Below are positions 26,501 through 39,722 of a stretch of 64,000 bases of DNA, piece by piece (positions within the stretch are counted from its first letter, which is position 1; every line of letters begins with the position of its first letter). The position numbers were made by a program, and so were the translations under genes. The notes beneath the pieces are model-generated. The model searched no databases. It was not told where the DNA came from and saw only the letters and a program-made list of their open reading frames with translations. Source of the DNA: Clavelina lepadiformis (lineage: Eukaryota > Chordata > Ascidiacea > Aplousobranchia > Clavelinidae); contig NC_135240.1 of the NCBI RefSeq assembly GCF_947623445.1, positions 14,322,001 to 14,386,000 on the forward strand, read 5' to 3'.

Positions 26501-29500
26501 TGTTTTTCAATTTCTTCTGATGAGCATTCATGCTTCACACCAGGAGAAAATACATCAGGGTTGAAACGGATGTCAAATTCTGTACTGGAGTAAGAACCAA
26601 CCAAGACACAAGCTGAGCGAACAGCCTCCTGCTGCCATTGTGTCACTGGAAAATTTGTGTTGGCTTCACAGATTTGTTACATTTACAATGCACAAGATCA
26701 ACAGAACATACTTAATATCAGTCATGAGGTGCTTATCCTCGAGTACATAATTAAAATTAAATTTTATTTCCTAGACCAGAAACTTAGATACAGATTACTA
26801 ATTACTTACGTTGTTCAGAATTAGTTGGTATGTTGGTTTCTTTTTCATCTAATTACAAAAAAAATTAAACTTGAGACAAATACTAATATATTGATCTATT
26901 TTTGTTGTAATAGATTTAAGTTTATTAAGTTAAAGAGTTATTTCCGATGATGTATTTACCATTTGTCTTTGTTGCTTCAATTCTGGGCTTGTCAAGTGCA
27001 GACTTGGTTTTCAGTGAAACAATTTGTGCAGCGCAATGTCTCATAAAACGAACATACCTAGAAAAATAAAAGTGGGGTTTCTGCAACAAACTTACATAAT
27101 CCCGAAAGAGGAGTTTAAGCAAAACTACTTACAAGTGATCTACAAATGCTTCAACCAATTCTGGTCTCAGTGTAGGAAGTTTGTGTCTGTGCTGCTTTGG
27201 GAAGCCCAGTTGGATGCATTCAGTTGGCAATGTCTCTTTTTCCATTGGCAAAAAATTGACATCAGCAGGGTATGTCTTTAGTAGATCCAAAATGTAATGT
27301 CTTTGGTCATTGCCTACAGTTTAAAATGTTGTCCGATAATAACATTTACTACTAAAATTTGATTTGCCAAAATCCATGGTGCAAATTTCAGCAGACTTAC
27401 ATTTTAGAATGCAAAAAATAATCTAAAACTTGTTACCAAGTATACTTTAATGGACATACCAATGATCCCCTTGCATTCAAGAGACGAAAACAATTCAACA
27501 GACTTCTCATCTTCACCACTTTTTATTTCATGAGGAAATATATGGAGCTGTTTCGTTGTTTTAGAAAGCAGTTCAGCATATTTTTCATTTGACTGAGCAG
27601 TTTTTCCAAAGTCAATTGAACCATAAACAACACTTTGTTCCTGCTCTCTCTCTAAAATACCTTGATGAAAACAGTGGTAAAATTGATGGTGTAAATCTTG
27701 ACACATGAATTTATTTAAAACAAAAAAGATAAATCCTATATATATACTAATAAATTATTTAATTAAAATTATACCTGGAATGATGGACTGAGCCGTGACC
27801 CTGTATCCCCGGTAATCTATTATAGCAGTGCCTAATGTGTGAAGGCCAGGTATGTCAAGCATGTTGTAAGCTTTGACGCCTACTAAATCTGATCCAGGAG
27901 CATAAAAAGCAGCATAATTTCCACCAAAATCTTTATAGTGATCTCTGACATCAAAGCCGAGACTTCAAAAAAAAAATTGAAATTTTACAAAACAGAAATC
28001 AGTTAAAATTGCATAATACCAAATTCTGCATGGACAATTCACTTAAAGACTAACACATTCCACAGACCTGAAAAATATGTTATTCCATATAAACATTCTC
28101 ATATTTGGGGGATCCCCAGGATTAATTGCCATGACATTTCCATCGATTACCATCATAGCCCCTCTGCTAGCAGCAGTGACAAAGTCACTATGCACCTGAA
28201 ATCATTTTGGTTACAATAAAGCATCAAATAAACAGTAAGTTAAGCATAAGATTTTTTGAAAGTCAAGTTAGGTTTATTTGCCAGCACTAATTTCACTGAG
28301 GACATGGTGAAGCAACCTATTAATCCATTCAAATTCCAATGAAGTCCCAAGAGTATACGAAAACAAACAGGTCAAACTACAACCAACAGCTCAACCCACA
28401 AACAACCAATTCTCTCTACTTCAGTAAAAAAGGAACAAGCTCAGATTAAAAAAGCTTGGTATATTGCATTAAGTTAATTAATTTACTTTGTTATTAAAAA
28501 AAAGTACCTTAAACATTGCCCTCTCTCGAAGTAATCTTTCTGGCAATGTTGACCGTGGAAGCTCACGTGTAGCAGCAAGTTCTTCATTCCAATCTCTTGT
28601 TTGCTACATGAGAAAATTTGCAAAAACAATGCATCACAGTAAAATGAGCAACATGTTTATCATGTTTGGTCATTCAATGTTACCACAGTTATTTAAAAAA
28701 AAGTGTCATGGGTATTAATTAAAAAATACTGTACGTTTGTGAAAAATTACATAATGTTATTTAGGATTACCTGTCCTGGAATATGTTCTTCAAGCAGAAG
28801 TCGGGAACTAAACAGATCTTCAGCACGCACATGATCTACCATGTGATCAAATGCTGGGGCTGACCAGCTATGTACCTGCAAATAAGAAATAAAAATTAAA
28901 CGTTGCCTAACAGTACTTGAAATATAGCAAAGCAGCATACAAACATTACTAAATCATTAATTAAGCAAGTACTAAATCATTACTAACTATTATTACTAAA
29001 TTAATACTAAATTTAAATGCAATTACTAACTAAATTTTGTAATTAATTATAATTATTCGACTAGTACCTAACAGTTATCATTATTTTCTGTAAGCTACCT
29101 GAAAAGGAGTTGCAATTCGTTCGAATGGATGACGACTGAATCTTCGTTTGTTTAAAGCAACAAAAGTTCTTTTAAAATGTGGTGAGATCTGTCCCAGCAA
29201 ATCAATCAATGAATGTGTCATGTGCGTGCCAGCAGCTGGCTTTGGGTTAAAGACTTCCATATCACTTCTACATTCAGAAGCAAAAGATTGGTTTTTGTTG
29301 AAACTTGATTTGCTCCACTAGAGCAATTTGATTCCATCAAAATAAAAAGTAATTAAATAGTTAAACAAACATTAACTATAGTACAAATAAAAGGTAGAGT
29401 AATTACTGGTTAACGTAGAAGCCTCTTGCACTTGCAGTAATATGAAAACGCTTTTGCTCTGCAGTGACGGTATAAAGATACAATAAGTCACCGCGGAGTT

Positions 29501-31504
29501 TTCTATTGCCAGGTGGTGGATTCCAAATGCTCATCGTAAGCATTTTTAAACATTGTTGTGGCTTTGCATCAAAAAATGAGGAAACCGATTTAAAATTTAC
29601 GTAATATATGTTGTTTATCTCATATAATTGCGAAAACAAAAACATTGAAGCAAAATGAGTCTCAGTTGATTTTTACCTTCGGTTCTTTTGAAGCAGGATG
29701 CATTGGTGACAACAAACGATCCTTGGCACTCGGCATTACATAATCTGGTGGTGTGCAGTCCACAGACTCAATTAATTGCTCAAGTGAACGAGCGTGCTTC
29801 TTTCGCTTAGCGATATTATCACCATTTGACATCGATTTAATAACAGACATATCAGTAGTGCCATTAGCGGTTGGAGAATCTGGTGTGCTATTTCCACTAC
29901 TTGTAGCACTGTTGCTTACTTCTAAAAAGTTACATTTTTTTGTTACCGACTAATATTAAATTTTAAAAAATTTCATGAATATAACATAAAAATAACGCGC
30001 ATGCAGCTTAACATGATCAGTGATTTACAAACAGAACAGCAAGTAACTTTACCAGCAGACACATCTCCATCAGTTATAACATTGACATAGGACAAGCTGC
30101 TGCAATCTGTACCATTGTAGGCATCAATGTAATCAGTTGAATGAAGAAGTTCTCGCACATGACGTACATGGAGTCGTGCCTCGCGTACACTGTAGTTTTC
30201 TAAAAATTAACCCACAAAAAAATTGCATTTTTGTAAAATCAAGTTAGTAAACACTTTGTAACCACCTTCAACAATCTACAAATCATTAACATCACATTAG
30301 AACGAGTACCAACAATGGCAAAATAGTTTTACAAGGTATGTAGTCAAAATAAACATACGAAAGTATTAACTGACCTTCAACAACTTTAATTTCAGAACCT
30401 TCTTTTAAATTTTCCACATTTTTGAGTTCAGAAAAGTTATCAAGTGTTATACCATTGAACTTTAGGGAGAAGCATGTTCGATGGCAAGTATCTTCTCTAT
30501 CCATAAGAAGTTGATGCAATTCCTGCACCATCTCTTGTGGTGACACCTACAAAGTAAGCATTATTAACAAGTGTAAGAACAGAAAAGAACTCATAAAATG
30601 TGTCTTTTGGAATTTTTTTTTTAACGGACATTTAGCTCATTGAACAATGATATACAAAATAAAGATTTGAGGAGTAATTGAAGAGGTTGTGTAGATAAGT
30701 AATTTCAAAGACGTATTGTTAGTGAACAGACATCCCAAACAAAGTACATTAGGTGCCAGTGGTGTAACGTTTCAGGATAAATAGGGATCATTGAAAAGAA
30801 AAAAGCAACAAGTAACAGGTAATTCAACTGAAGTTATGGTGTCAATAAATACACCATTAATGGATTTATCCGACTCCAAATACAAATTTTAAAGTCGACT
30901 ACAAAATAAAATCTAACCAGAAAGACTGCTAGTGGTAACCTACCTGAACATCAAAAATGTCTACTCCAGGTGCGTTTATTTTAATCGAAAACAAGTTTTC
31001 CTGAATAACTATTAGTTCCTGTCCGTTATCTCTTTTTAAATTTAAACTATTGGGATCATCAGGTTTTGTCAAAGATATTTGTTTATTTGCTCCAGCAATC
31101 ACTTGAGCAACTGATTGAATATTTTCATCAGAAACAAGATCATCATCACTTTGGATTGCAGAGTCATCAGAATCTTGGCGATTGGAATGACCATTCACTT
31201 TCTCAGATTTTTTGACAGATGGTAGAACTGATTCTGACACAGATGCTAAGGATTGAATTCCTTCATTTTCAGAAGTATTTACATGAGTAAATTTTGCACA
31301 TTCTTCGTTCGAATTATTTTCTAGAAAAACATGAAATACTTTATCTTAAAATTAATTGTTTTGTAACTTTAAATACTGAATATGTATACTGTTACACTTT
31401 TTTTTTATTTAACATACATTCAATGATAAGATATATGGAATTATAACAAAGGCACCTGCTTTCTCTGTATTATTTACTCCGGTTATCTTCACGTCTTGGG
31501 TCAT
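23592..31504 (-). CDS. CLUH: Clustered mitochondria protein (CLUH), complete, 27 coding exons, 1391 aa
   Basis: Cytosolic RNA-binding protein of the CluA/CLUH family, which binds mRNAs of nuclear-encoded mitochondrial proteins and keeps mitochondria distributed. Exons: 31504-31456, 31320-30944, 30546-30375, 30199-30053, 29921-29677, 29561-29407, 29267-29099, 28875-28771, 28603-28508, 28195-28068, 27962-27775, 27660-27460, 27313-27133, 27057-26960, 26848-26810, 26645-26443, 26348-26205, 25910-25741, 25666-25435, 25354-25201, 25131-24943, 24856-24699, 24611-24490, 24322-24145, 24056-24006, 23910-23837, 23742-23592. Every junction phase closes. Domains: acidic N-terminus; CLU-N ubiquitin-like part about 125-200 ([20 protein letters not shown]); Clu domain about 395-745 ([39 protein letters not shown]); eIF3-p135-like about 850-1000 ([14 protein letters not shown]); Lys-rich linker; TPR region about 1085-1300 ([23 protein letters not shown]). 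It is colinear with human CLUH. The start is the first ATG of exon 1, giving MTQDVK. Exon 15 is only 39 bp. Confidence 0.95.
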
Positions 31505-32577
31505 TTTCTTAGAAGCTTATCCACTTTGTCTCCAAACACACAAAAACCTTAACCATCACAAGATCTATAAACAAAAGTTGTTGTGAAATTATTTTCAGTG
31601 TTAACTGTTATGTTCCTAATGAAAAATATGGGGTCTAAACAATTTGTAACAAGTGTTAAAAACAAATATTAACTGTTAACACATAAAACAGCTGCAAATC
31701 TGAACAAGTTTTACTTTAGCATACAAACCAATCGTACAATTCAGGAACATGACTATCTCATTGGATTAAATTTACCTTAAATTGCATTTCAAACAGGTAA
31801 ATTCCAAGAAATTCTATTTTTTCACTTTGCCTGTTTAGCATGTGACAAAGCTATAAATTTATACGACCATAAAAATAGGTAGCAAAGGGTTATCTTGCCC
31901 AGCATATTTTTAAGCTTTATGTGGTAAATTTATAGCTACAAATCTGGAGTTTTTAAAACAGTTAAATTTGGCCAAAACCAATTTATGAATTCATAAAAGT
32001 GAATAGGCTAACAAAGAGCAGCAGTTTATGGAACTTCAACGCTGATATCTAGAAATTATATTAAAACTTTCTTTTACATTAGATAACTTACATTCAGCTC
32101 AATTATGGAGCGGTTAAAGAGCTTTAGCAATAATGTTGTAGTAAAGCTATAATGCTCTTGAGCAAGATATGAATGACTCATTCTCCCCTGTTCAGTGGTC
32201 TTAGTGAACAATTGGAAATTTAAGCAGTACAAAATATTGAAGTTACCAAATAAAAATTGTACATTTTGTTCAGTAACCAACTAAATAAATCTACTTCTAT
32301 AATTTTATTTAGTCAACCAGCTTACTAAAAAATTTGATGCTTAACGGCTCTACTATAGACTAGACCTGATAAAACGTAAAAAACTACTACCGCGGCATGG
32401 TCGAATTGTTAATGGTCTAAGCTGCATTAGCACTTTGTCAACAATGCAGCTTGAACCACAATACGCCCATATACGATCTAACAAAACACGCTCTAAAGTT
32501 ATAACTCTTCACAGATCATCATAATTCGACATTGCACATGTCATTGAAGGCTGAAGCGTTGTAGACATCGGACTAAG
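31505..32577. promoter_or_regulatory. Candidate shared upstream region of CLUH (-) and the small + gene
   Basis: About 1.1 kb separates the CLUH start codon from the small + strand ORF, with no exon recognised. The head-to-head arrangement makes a bidirectional promoter possible. No TATA box or transcription start was identified. Confidence 0.3.
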
Positions 32578-32582
32578 ATGAA

Positions 32583-32783
32583 ATGCCGTTTGACCGGAGT
32601 CACCTTGAAGTACCACCACGTGTTGACCCGGCAAATCAGCTGACGAGATTTACGTCAGAGCGCACACACACCAACCAGGCTTTTTCTCAAACGAGAGAAT
32701 TGCTTTCAATCGATCGCTACGTTCCTGAGAATCCCGAAAGTGGACGCTTAGTCAACGGTTTAATGAAGGCGTTAGAGCATTAG
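32583..32783 (+). CDS. Small ORF, 66 aa, unrecognised; possible terminal exon
   Basis: The open frame is markedly GC-richer than its flanks and encodes a hydrophilic protein (MPFDRSHLEVPPRVDPANQL... ENPESGRLVNGLMKALEH), with no signal peptide, membrane helix or cysteine. AATAAA follows 9 bases after the stop. An in-frame TAA sits at 32574-32576; between it and the ATG there is AAG at 32575-32577, so the block could be a single-exon gene or a final exon entered at 32578. An overlapping ATG at 32578 opens a 21-codon upstream frame. I do not recognise the family. Confidence 0.5.
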   Translation: MPFDRSHLEVPPRVDPANQLTRFTSERTHTNQAFSQTRELLSIDRYVPENPESGRLVNGLMKALEH

Positions 32784-32791
32784 AGGATTAG

Positions 32792-32797
32792 AATAAA
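32792..32797 (+). promoter_or_regulatory. Polyadenylation signal AATAAA of the small gene
   Basis: Canonical hexamer 9 bases after the stop codon at 32781-32783. Confidence 0.5.
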
Positions 32798-35700
32798 TGC
32801 TTGAATCGGTAAAGCGATGCAAATCTTAACATGTTTTGATTAAAAAGTACAGATTTTCTTTTCGGTTGGTCTAACTAACCCTTTGGCATCTGTTCACTAA
32901 CCATTTTGCAAGTGCTCATTAACTTGTTATTCGCTATTTACTGTACGGCAAATGTAAACATTAGCTTAGCATAATGTAGCAAATATAGTAGAGTATAGTA
33001 GGTACTAGGTAGGCCTACTACCTGTAGAAACGTCTGGCTTTTTCATGATTTTTAAGTTAGTCTTGATTTTTACAGGCAAGCGTTCTTGATACTGCATTAA
33101 GTAGGCCAAGCATTGCTTTCAGAAGCATTGATGTTATAAAATGGAAGCTATGTTATTTTTAGGCTGTCACTCGTTTAGCGAAAACAATTCTACGTTCGAA
33201 TCTCGTTTTCGCAGTTTCTTGTTAAGGTAAGTTATAGCCTATGTTACTAACATAGCAACCCAACCTAAATCTATCTTCTTATCTCAATCTGACTACAATA
33301 CAAGCCTAAATAAATAAAATCAACTTTATTTATTTATACCCAATGTCTTTACCTAACTGCCTATCTCTAACAACGTGCTTCGTGGCCAACTTTCGCTGAA
33401 ATAGTCACTTTTTAACTTTTATCATTATCTATATATGACAAGATGTATTGACGGAGAGAAGATCGAAGTAGACTGCCCATAATATTAATACATTACAAAC
33501 TTAAAGGACAAGAAAGAAATGCTGGGCCTTACCTAAAACATTACTTCAAACAGTGGCGTCACGAAATCAGTAGAAGAAAGAAGAGAAGTAGAAGAGCTAG
33601 AAGAAAGAGTTATATAACTACGTACGTCATCTCTTGACGTCACACGTAAGATGATGTAACACATGGAAAACTGTAGTGTTACATAATAACGACGTCTACA
33701 CCCTGTAACTTTTACTTTACAACTTTTTTCCTATCTAACATAAAGCGCTATGGTCATACACCAATCAAATTACTTCACACAAGATGAGATAACATTAACA
33801 TAACATGCATTATTGCAACTTGCAATCTTGTTCCGCAGAGCGGTTAGTTAGAGCATTGTGCTTGTGAGTAAGTGAACCTATGTTTGCTATAAAAAGGCGT
33901 TACTGTTATAATCTTATACCTAAGAGCAAGGTATTAACTATGCTTGCTCAGTGCTGCTCAATTAGCCTTGGTGAACAATTTTAAATTTGGGCAAGACTAC
34001 AAAATATGAAGAAAAGAAAACATTAAAATTATACATATACAATGTCATAATTAACCCTTATTCCAACGGAATTATCGTGCAGATCTAATGGTAATATAAT
34101 GTTATTAGTGCTTTATTTCGTATTTTTAACAATAAGTGTTTGTACTATATTTTTGCCGTGTTTAGTATACACGACCCGGTTTTGACTACCTCTGAATTAC
34201 GTCATTCGTACTACAGCGCTTAATGCGTTAGTTCTGCTATTGTCAGTCTGATATGTCAGTCTGTTAATTTTCAGTTTACCGAATGCAGCTTTTTCTCTGT
34301 GCTTTGAAAACCGTAACCGTTTCGTTGAGAACGAATGACAAATATAATTATTCAAGACATTGACAGTTGGTTTTGATACTGTGATGCTTAACTGGCTATC
34401 AGGAGTTAATGAATGCGCTATCAATGGAGTCAGATTGGCGAACAACTGACCGAGCAACAAATATATATAATATGATAATTAACAACAGTTCACAATTCCA
34501 ACATTACCCTCAGTTAGCAGACAACAAAATGCACACAGACATCTTCGCCATTCCTCCTTAATCGTGGCTTCAGGGTAAACAATCATTGCAGAGTTTAAAT
34601 CATGCAAAGACTTCAAGCAGCTTCTAACGATTTCGCCACCATTAACAATACTGTAATAATTAATAAGTGGTATTACTGTTAATAATACGCAACGTTGTTA
34701 ATCACTGTTGGGGCTTGTGGAACGCATTGATGTTTATTTTATTATGATTTTGACGGCATGTCTTGTAAACCACCGTCCCATCGTTACACAGTTTTGCAAT
34801 AAAATTTTAAGGATTTTGTCGTTAAAAGTAGCCTATAGATTACCAGCAGATGATGCAAACATTAGTTGTAAGATTTAACACATCATTAGTAGACCTGGTC
34901 TAGTTGTTATGCTAAGTTTTGGGTCACAGCAACACAAAGCAGCTGATGTTAAAAAAGAAACAACTGTGAGGGCAAAAAGCTTTTGGAACACAAAACGTCA
35001 TACATTGACGTCATAAAAAGGGTAATGTAAGACAGCAACACCAAAGAAACAAGTCGGCCTACTGTCTATAGAGTAACAACTTCAAAGGGACAACAATTGC
35101 TGTTTGATCTTGTAGAATATAGATAAATTGTCAACATATTGCCACAAAAGTGCTCAAAAAAAAAATTCAAAAATTCAACTTCAAAAAAATACAAAAAATT
35201 CACAAACAAATAAATATTTTATAGTCTATTTTGTTTTAATTTTCTGGCCTTAAAATTTTATCACTTAAACAGCGTACAGCTTTGGCTATATTTTGATTGA
35301 AATCAATATATAACGAGTGATCGCTGATAAAAATGATTGTTGTATTCTCCAGTGATTGGTCAGTTGAATTTCTCACAATTAATGAAAGGTTAAATTTCAA
35401 ATCAAGTTGAAAGATTAAGTTTGGTGACCGTACACTGATACATTAGTGACTAATATTAGTCCATTGTAACAACAAAAAAGCTTTGTTTTGAAATTGTTCC
35501 AATGTAAGGTTTCGTAATTAATGACTAGTTCAACTGGGATTTGTAATATAATAGAAAGCATTACGTTTTATTTACTGTTCTGTATCAGGAAGTCGTGACT
35601 GGACTTCCCGGATGTTCCTTTTCAACTGAAGTAACCTGGAAGGTCTCCATAATAAGCATGCCTTATGCTATGCTGTCAAAGTTGGCTTGAATATTGTCAT

Positions 35701-36335
35701 CCATAGGTTGCATGCAGCACGTACGACAACTGAAGCATAATCATGTGACGTAACTTCCTGTGCGTTGGGGAACGTACATTATTTTATCCGGTTCGTTAGC
35801 TCATTTGCTTTTAGTTTACGTGGCATCTTATTGCAAAACGGTTCCTGATGACTTAAACTCTGGTTTTAAGTAGTAACATGTTGCAACAATAAAGTTAAAC
35901 TAAGCTAAATGATAGGATAAAAAAGAAGACAGAGCAAGATTAGTCTCATAAAACATATTTTGTAGAAAAAGAAACTGTTAATAATTTGGATGGGCTAATA
36001 TGCATAAGAAATCAAGAAATATAGAAGCGCTATAACTATAAAAAGAACTAGGGTTTACTTTATTACGGCTTGTTCAGGAATAGTGATATATATTTATTAT
36101 CTTAGCATGAGTCTCACGGGATATCAGTTTTAAGACGGGTTTGGAAAAATCGGCATTGGCTAAAAAAGTTTTTCTTTTTGGATCATACCTTTATACGCAC
36201 TACAGTATATAGCCTATAGTATGGATTTCTAGTCAGTTATCCCAGCCATAGCAAATTAAAACTTTCTGAGTATTTTCTAGATGTCCGTGCTTTAGGTGAG
36301 AATGCTTCTGGACTTGAACAATTTTACAAGGCCGG
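32798..36335. other. Intergenic, no supported gene
   Basis: AT-rich. Minor items: an 8+8 hairpin GCGAAAAC/GTTTTCGC at 33178-33212 enclosing a GTTCGAATC box, a purine-rich GAAGAAAGA run near 33570-33610, and TGACGTCA (CRE-like) sites near 33637 and 35005. An 87-codon minus-strand frame at 34460-34197 lacks splice or family support. Confidence 0.4.
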
Positions 36336-39034
36336 ATGACATTACGCAAAATGAGTGACAACGATTACGAAATGCCCATTCCCTTCTCTAACACTGGCTT
36401 TGCTCCAGTTATTCCTGAGCCAGTCGCATCTTCAGACGAAGACTTTGTAGATGTACGTGATTTGCCAAGATGTACGTCCGAGGTAAACGTTTCATGTACG
36501 CTACAATGGTGAAACGGTATAAAAACTGAAACGTGTTTTGACGATACTGTTTATATTGTTTCATAAACTGACTCAAACAACTGACTGATTTTAACCGAGT
36601 TCATCGTTCACATATTGCATAGCGCTGGAGAGTTATTTTTACATTAATCTAGGATTTTAAAAGCATATCTTTTGTATATGTAGAATCACGTAAACCGTGC
36701 AGCACAACGATGGAGGCAGCATAATGCAATCAATCATTCATCCTCTTACAGAAGGTAAGCAAATGCTCATGTAATTGATCTCGAATTTAATGACATAACG
36801 CGCGCCCCAATTTCGGCAAGGTATGTTCAAAACGCTTTTGGCGTATATAGTTTTGCAAAAGTATTTCCAATTTAGAGCAAAGCAGTGAAAATAATATTCA
36901 AAGTTACGATAATTAATAAACTTCTTCAAAACAGAGAGGCTAAAATAGAATTTTTTCATAACTGCAGTAGAACTAAAGTACATTAGTCGTATAAAAAGCG
37001 TTTGGGATAACATCATATAAAAAGCCTGTAATGCGAAAGATTTTTATCTTTATATAGGTAGGTCTAATATAATTTTTTACGGTTTTACCAAGCCAATTTT
37101 AGATAACTTCCTGATAAAAAGTGCCATTTAATTCCATAATCTATACAATTTAAGCTATTACTTTATTCTAAACGCAGTAAGCAATGCGGTAAGTCACATT
37201 TACGATGTTACTAACTTAACGATACTATAGCCTACACAAAATCAACTTGTTTATATTGAGACTTGTAATTTAGAATACCCGCCACTGGTACTTCACATGA
37301 GGGCGCTAATAATCTAAGAAGATCAGTTTCGTTTGCTTCTTGCAAAACTGTAAGATCGTTATTTATAACGTTTTTTTAATTAATAATTTGATTATAACCT
37401 TTAACAATAATGTTTAAGAAAATCATACTGGACTTTGTATAGGTTATAGAAATAGCAGCAATATATTTTTACGGGTCTGCCAACCGGTGTGTTTATGATA
37501 TGCTATAATCTCAGACATATATACGAGTATGTTGTGCCTATACAATGAAAAGAGGACAACAACAATAACGAGATTTTGTTAAATAAAGACAATTATTGGT
37601 AATTTATGTTTACATAAGTTGAAATTAATATTATATTAATTAGTTCTGTATATTTACTTTATGTTTCAAATAATCATAATTAATTATTATAAAATTGTAT
37701 TTCTATTTTGTAGAATAAAATTTGTGGACCAACAGATAACACAACTCGAACAGAGAAACCACATTTAACTCCTCAAAATTCTGCGGCGTATGTTGTCTCA
37801 ATTACTAAGGAAGGAAGACCTAATTTCAATGCTTATGAGACAAAAAAACATAGTCTTCCAACTCAAGGTTTGGTGATCAAATATTTTTCATAATCTTCAT
37901 ATGAACTTTTTAAGTTTTATGTTCGACACTTTGTAAACAAAATCTTTATAGCCTATATATAGTTTGAAAAGATTTGTTTTTAGTTATCCATTACGTTTGC
38001 ATGTTTGACCGGCAGGATTTATAGCCTATATTAGAACTATTACGTACTGTGTAGATCAAAAGTCAAGAAGAAACACAACAGAAAAAGGAGAGTCTCTGAG
38101 TGCTCAAAGGTTTTTTGTGACTTTACTCTGTTTCCATGTACATTCATTTTCATAAGAACACTTTAAAAATCTGTATAGAGATTTCTTTCTGAAAACCAAG
38201 AAAGTTCAGCAACATAGTCATTTGCAATTGTCTCGCTTGTGACTAGCGCATTCCGTGTTTGGATTTGCCATATTTCTCAACTTCTCGTGCATAAAATTTT
38301 TCGATTGTATTCAAAACTTTGTATTTAGCCAATATTGCTGTCATTCTTTAAACTAAAAACGGAAATTTTCCAAAAGCAATAATTGCATCCACCAGGCTAC
38401 AGAATACGTTAACTGCAATGTTCATTTTCTTGCTTAACGTCAGTGAAACGTTGATCAATTTACAAAAATAACTTACATGTAACAATCAGTTTACTTATAG
38501 TTGTATTTAGGTTAGAAGCTGAATCCATGTTACGCACTCACTCCTTTGGATCGTCCATACCATCTCGAGTTAACTTGAGAGATTCAGCAATTGATTTAGT
38601 TTCTGATGACGAAGACAGCGAAGCGTACACTGCCGTTAGCTTGGCAGGTAACACTGCTTTTAATCATGTTGTGACAACACACCTGGTGGTTGACCATAAT
38701 CAAGTCAAATACAAAAATTGGAAGATCAAACAGTACTGTATACAATGAATATATATTTCTATTTACCAACCATGAGAAATTTACGCCAGTGGCTATTACC
38801 TATTCGTACATTAGCTTCAATAACTTAGTTGTGTACTTTTTATTTCAAGCCGTTTCATATATTTTCCCCGTTTTTATAGGGACGCTATCAAACAAAACTG
38901 CTGCGTTGGTTGCTCCCAAAGTTCCTTCCAAACGTAAAAATCGCAAACTTTATATTATCATCGCAATCCTCTCTGGCATTATCCTTGTACTTGGAGGGCT
39001 TGGTCTTGCACTTGCCTTGGCTTTGTTCAGATGA
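36336..39034 (+). CDS. Small protein with C-terminal transmembrane helix, 195 aa, unrecognised
   Basis: Exons 36336-36482, 37714-37867, 38516-38647 and 38880-39034 join in phases 0, 1 and 1 and end at TGA. The start is the first in-frame ATG (MTLRK); a second ATG lies five codons on. The N-terminal 170 residues are polar and acidic (ASSDEDFVDVRDLP, later LVSDDEDSEAYTAVSLAG). A basic KVPSKRKNRK segment then precedes a terminal hydrophobic helix of about 25 residues (LYIIIAILSGIILVLGGLGL...) that ends one residue before the stop codon. With no signal peptide, this is the layout of a tail-anchored or type II protein with most of the chain in the cytosol. A fifth block, 36684-36754, has good splice sites but shifts the frame if included. 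No family recognised. Confidence 0.7.
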
Positions 39035-39716
39035 CAATAAGAGTCTTAAGACGGGATCTTGAAGCATAAACAATTCTTCTGCGCAAAGATTAACGTCAGC
39101 GTACATTTATAATTGAAAGAGTCTGGCACTGGGATTTCGCTTTCTCCAGCCCAATAGAGTAATTTTTATCCATTATACTTTTTTTTTAATTCATTATAAA
39201 ATTTCTGTATAGTTAAGTAAGTCTTGGTTAGTTATGTGTACATATTGCACTTTCACATGCATCTTTTTTTATGAAATATGTAACGTTGGAATTGTTGTTG
39301 TGTGAATAGTTGCAGGTTAGGCTAAATATCGTTTTTTTTAAATACTGACGAAATTTTATTCGTAACTTATGTTATAGTTAACGGTTTTGGAATGATTAAT
39401 GATGGCTCATTGGATTGTTTTACAAAAAAGAAAGAAGTGAAGTTATGGAGAATAAAGAACTGGGTGTCATTAAATTTGAAACGACCGATTTTCATAGACT
39501 ATTGAAACTAGGGATAGGAGGGCAGGAACCAAAACCAAATTTATTTGCCAAATATTTCCTTATGAGAGGAAGATTCGGGCAAACACGAAGATATTATTAA
39601 CACTATCCAACGGGAGTATAAACCTACAATAATATTTACAACTATTACCTTTTGTGAAAACTGACTATCTCATTTCTTGGCTTAATTCAAGTATACTTGT
39701 AGACAGCAATCCTTAA

Positions 39717-39722
39717 AATAAA
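39717..39722 (+). promoter_or_regulatory. Polyadenylation signal AATAAA, 3' end of the 36.3-39.0 kb gene
   Basis: The first canonical AATAAA on this strand after the stop at 39034 that I found, implying a 3' UTR of about 0.7 kb. The assignment is tentative. Confidence 0.4.

Noticed and set aside
29282-29325. Alternative CLUH exon 7 start with extra residues ([12 protein letters not shown]...)
   Set aside because: Open and in phase with a weak donor, but the junction 29407/29267 reproduces the family length ([16 protein letters not shown]) with a better donor.
33178-33212. tRNA-like B-box GTTCGAATC inside a hairpin
   Set aside because: No A-box, anticodon arm or acceptor stem at the right spacing, so it is not a tRNA gene.
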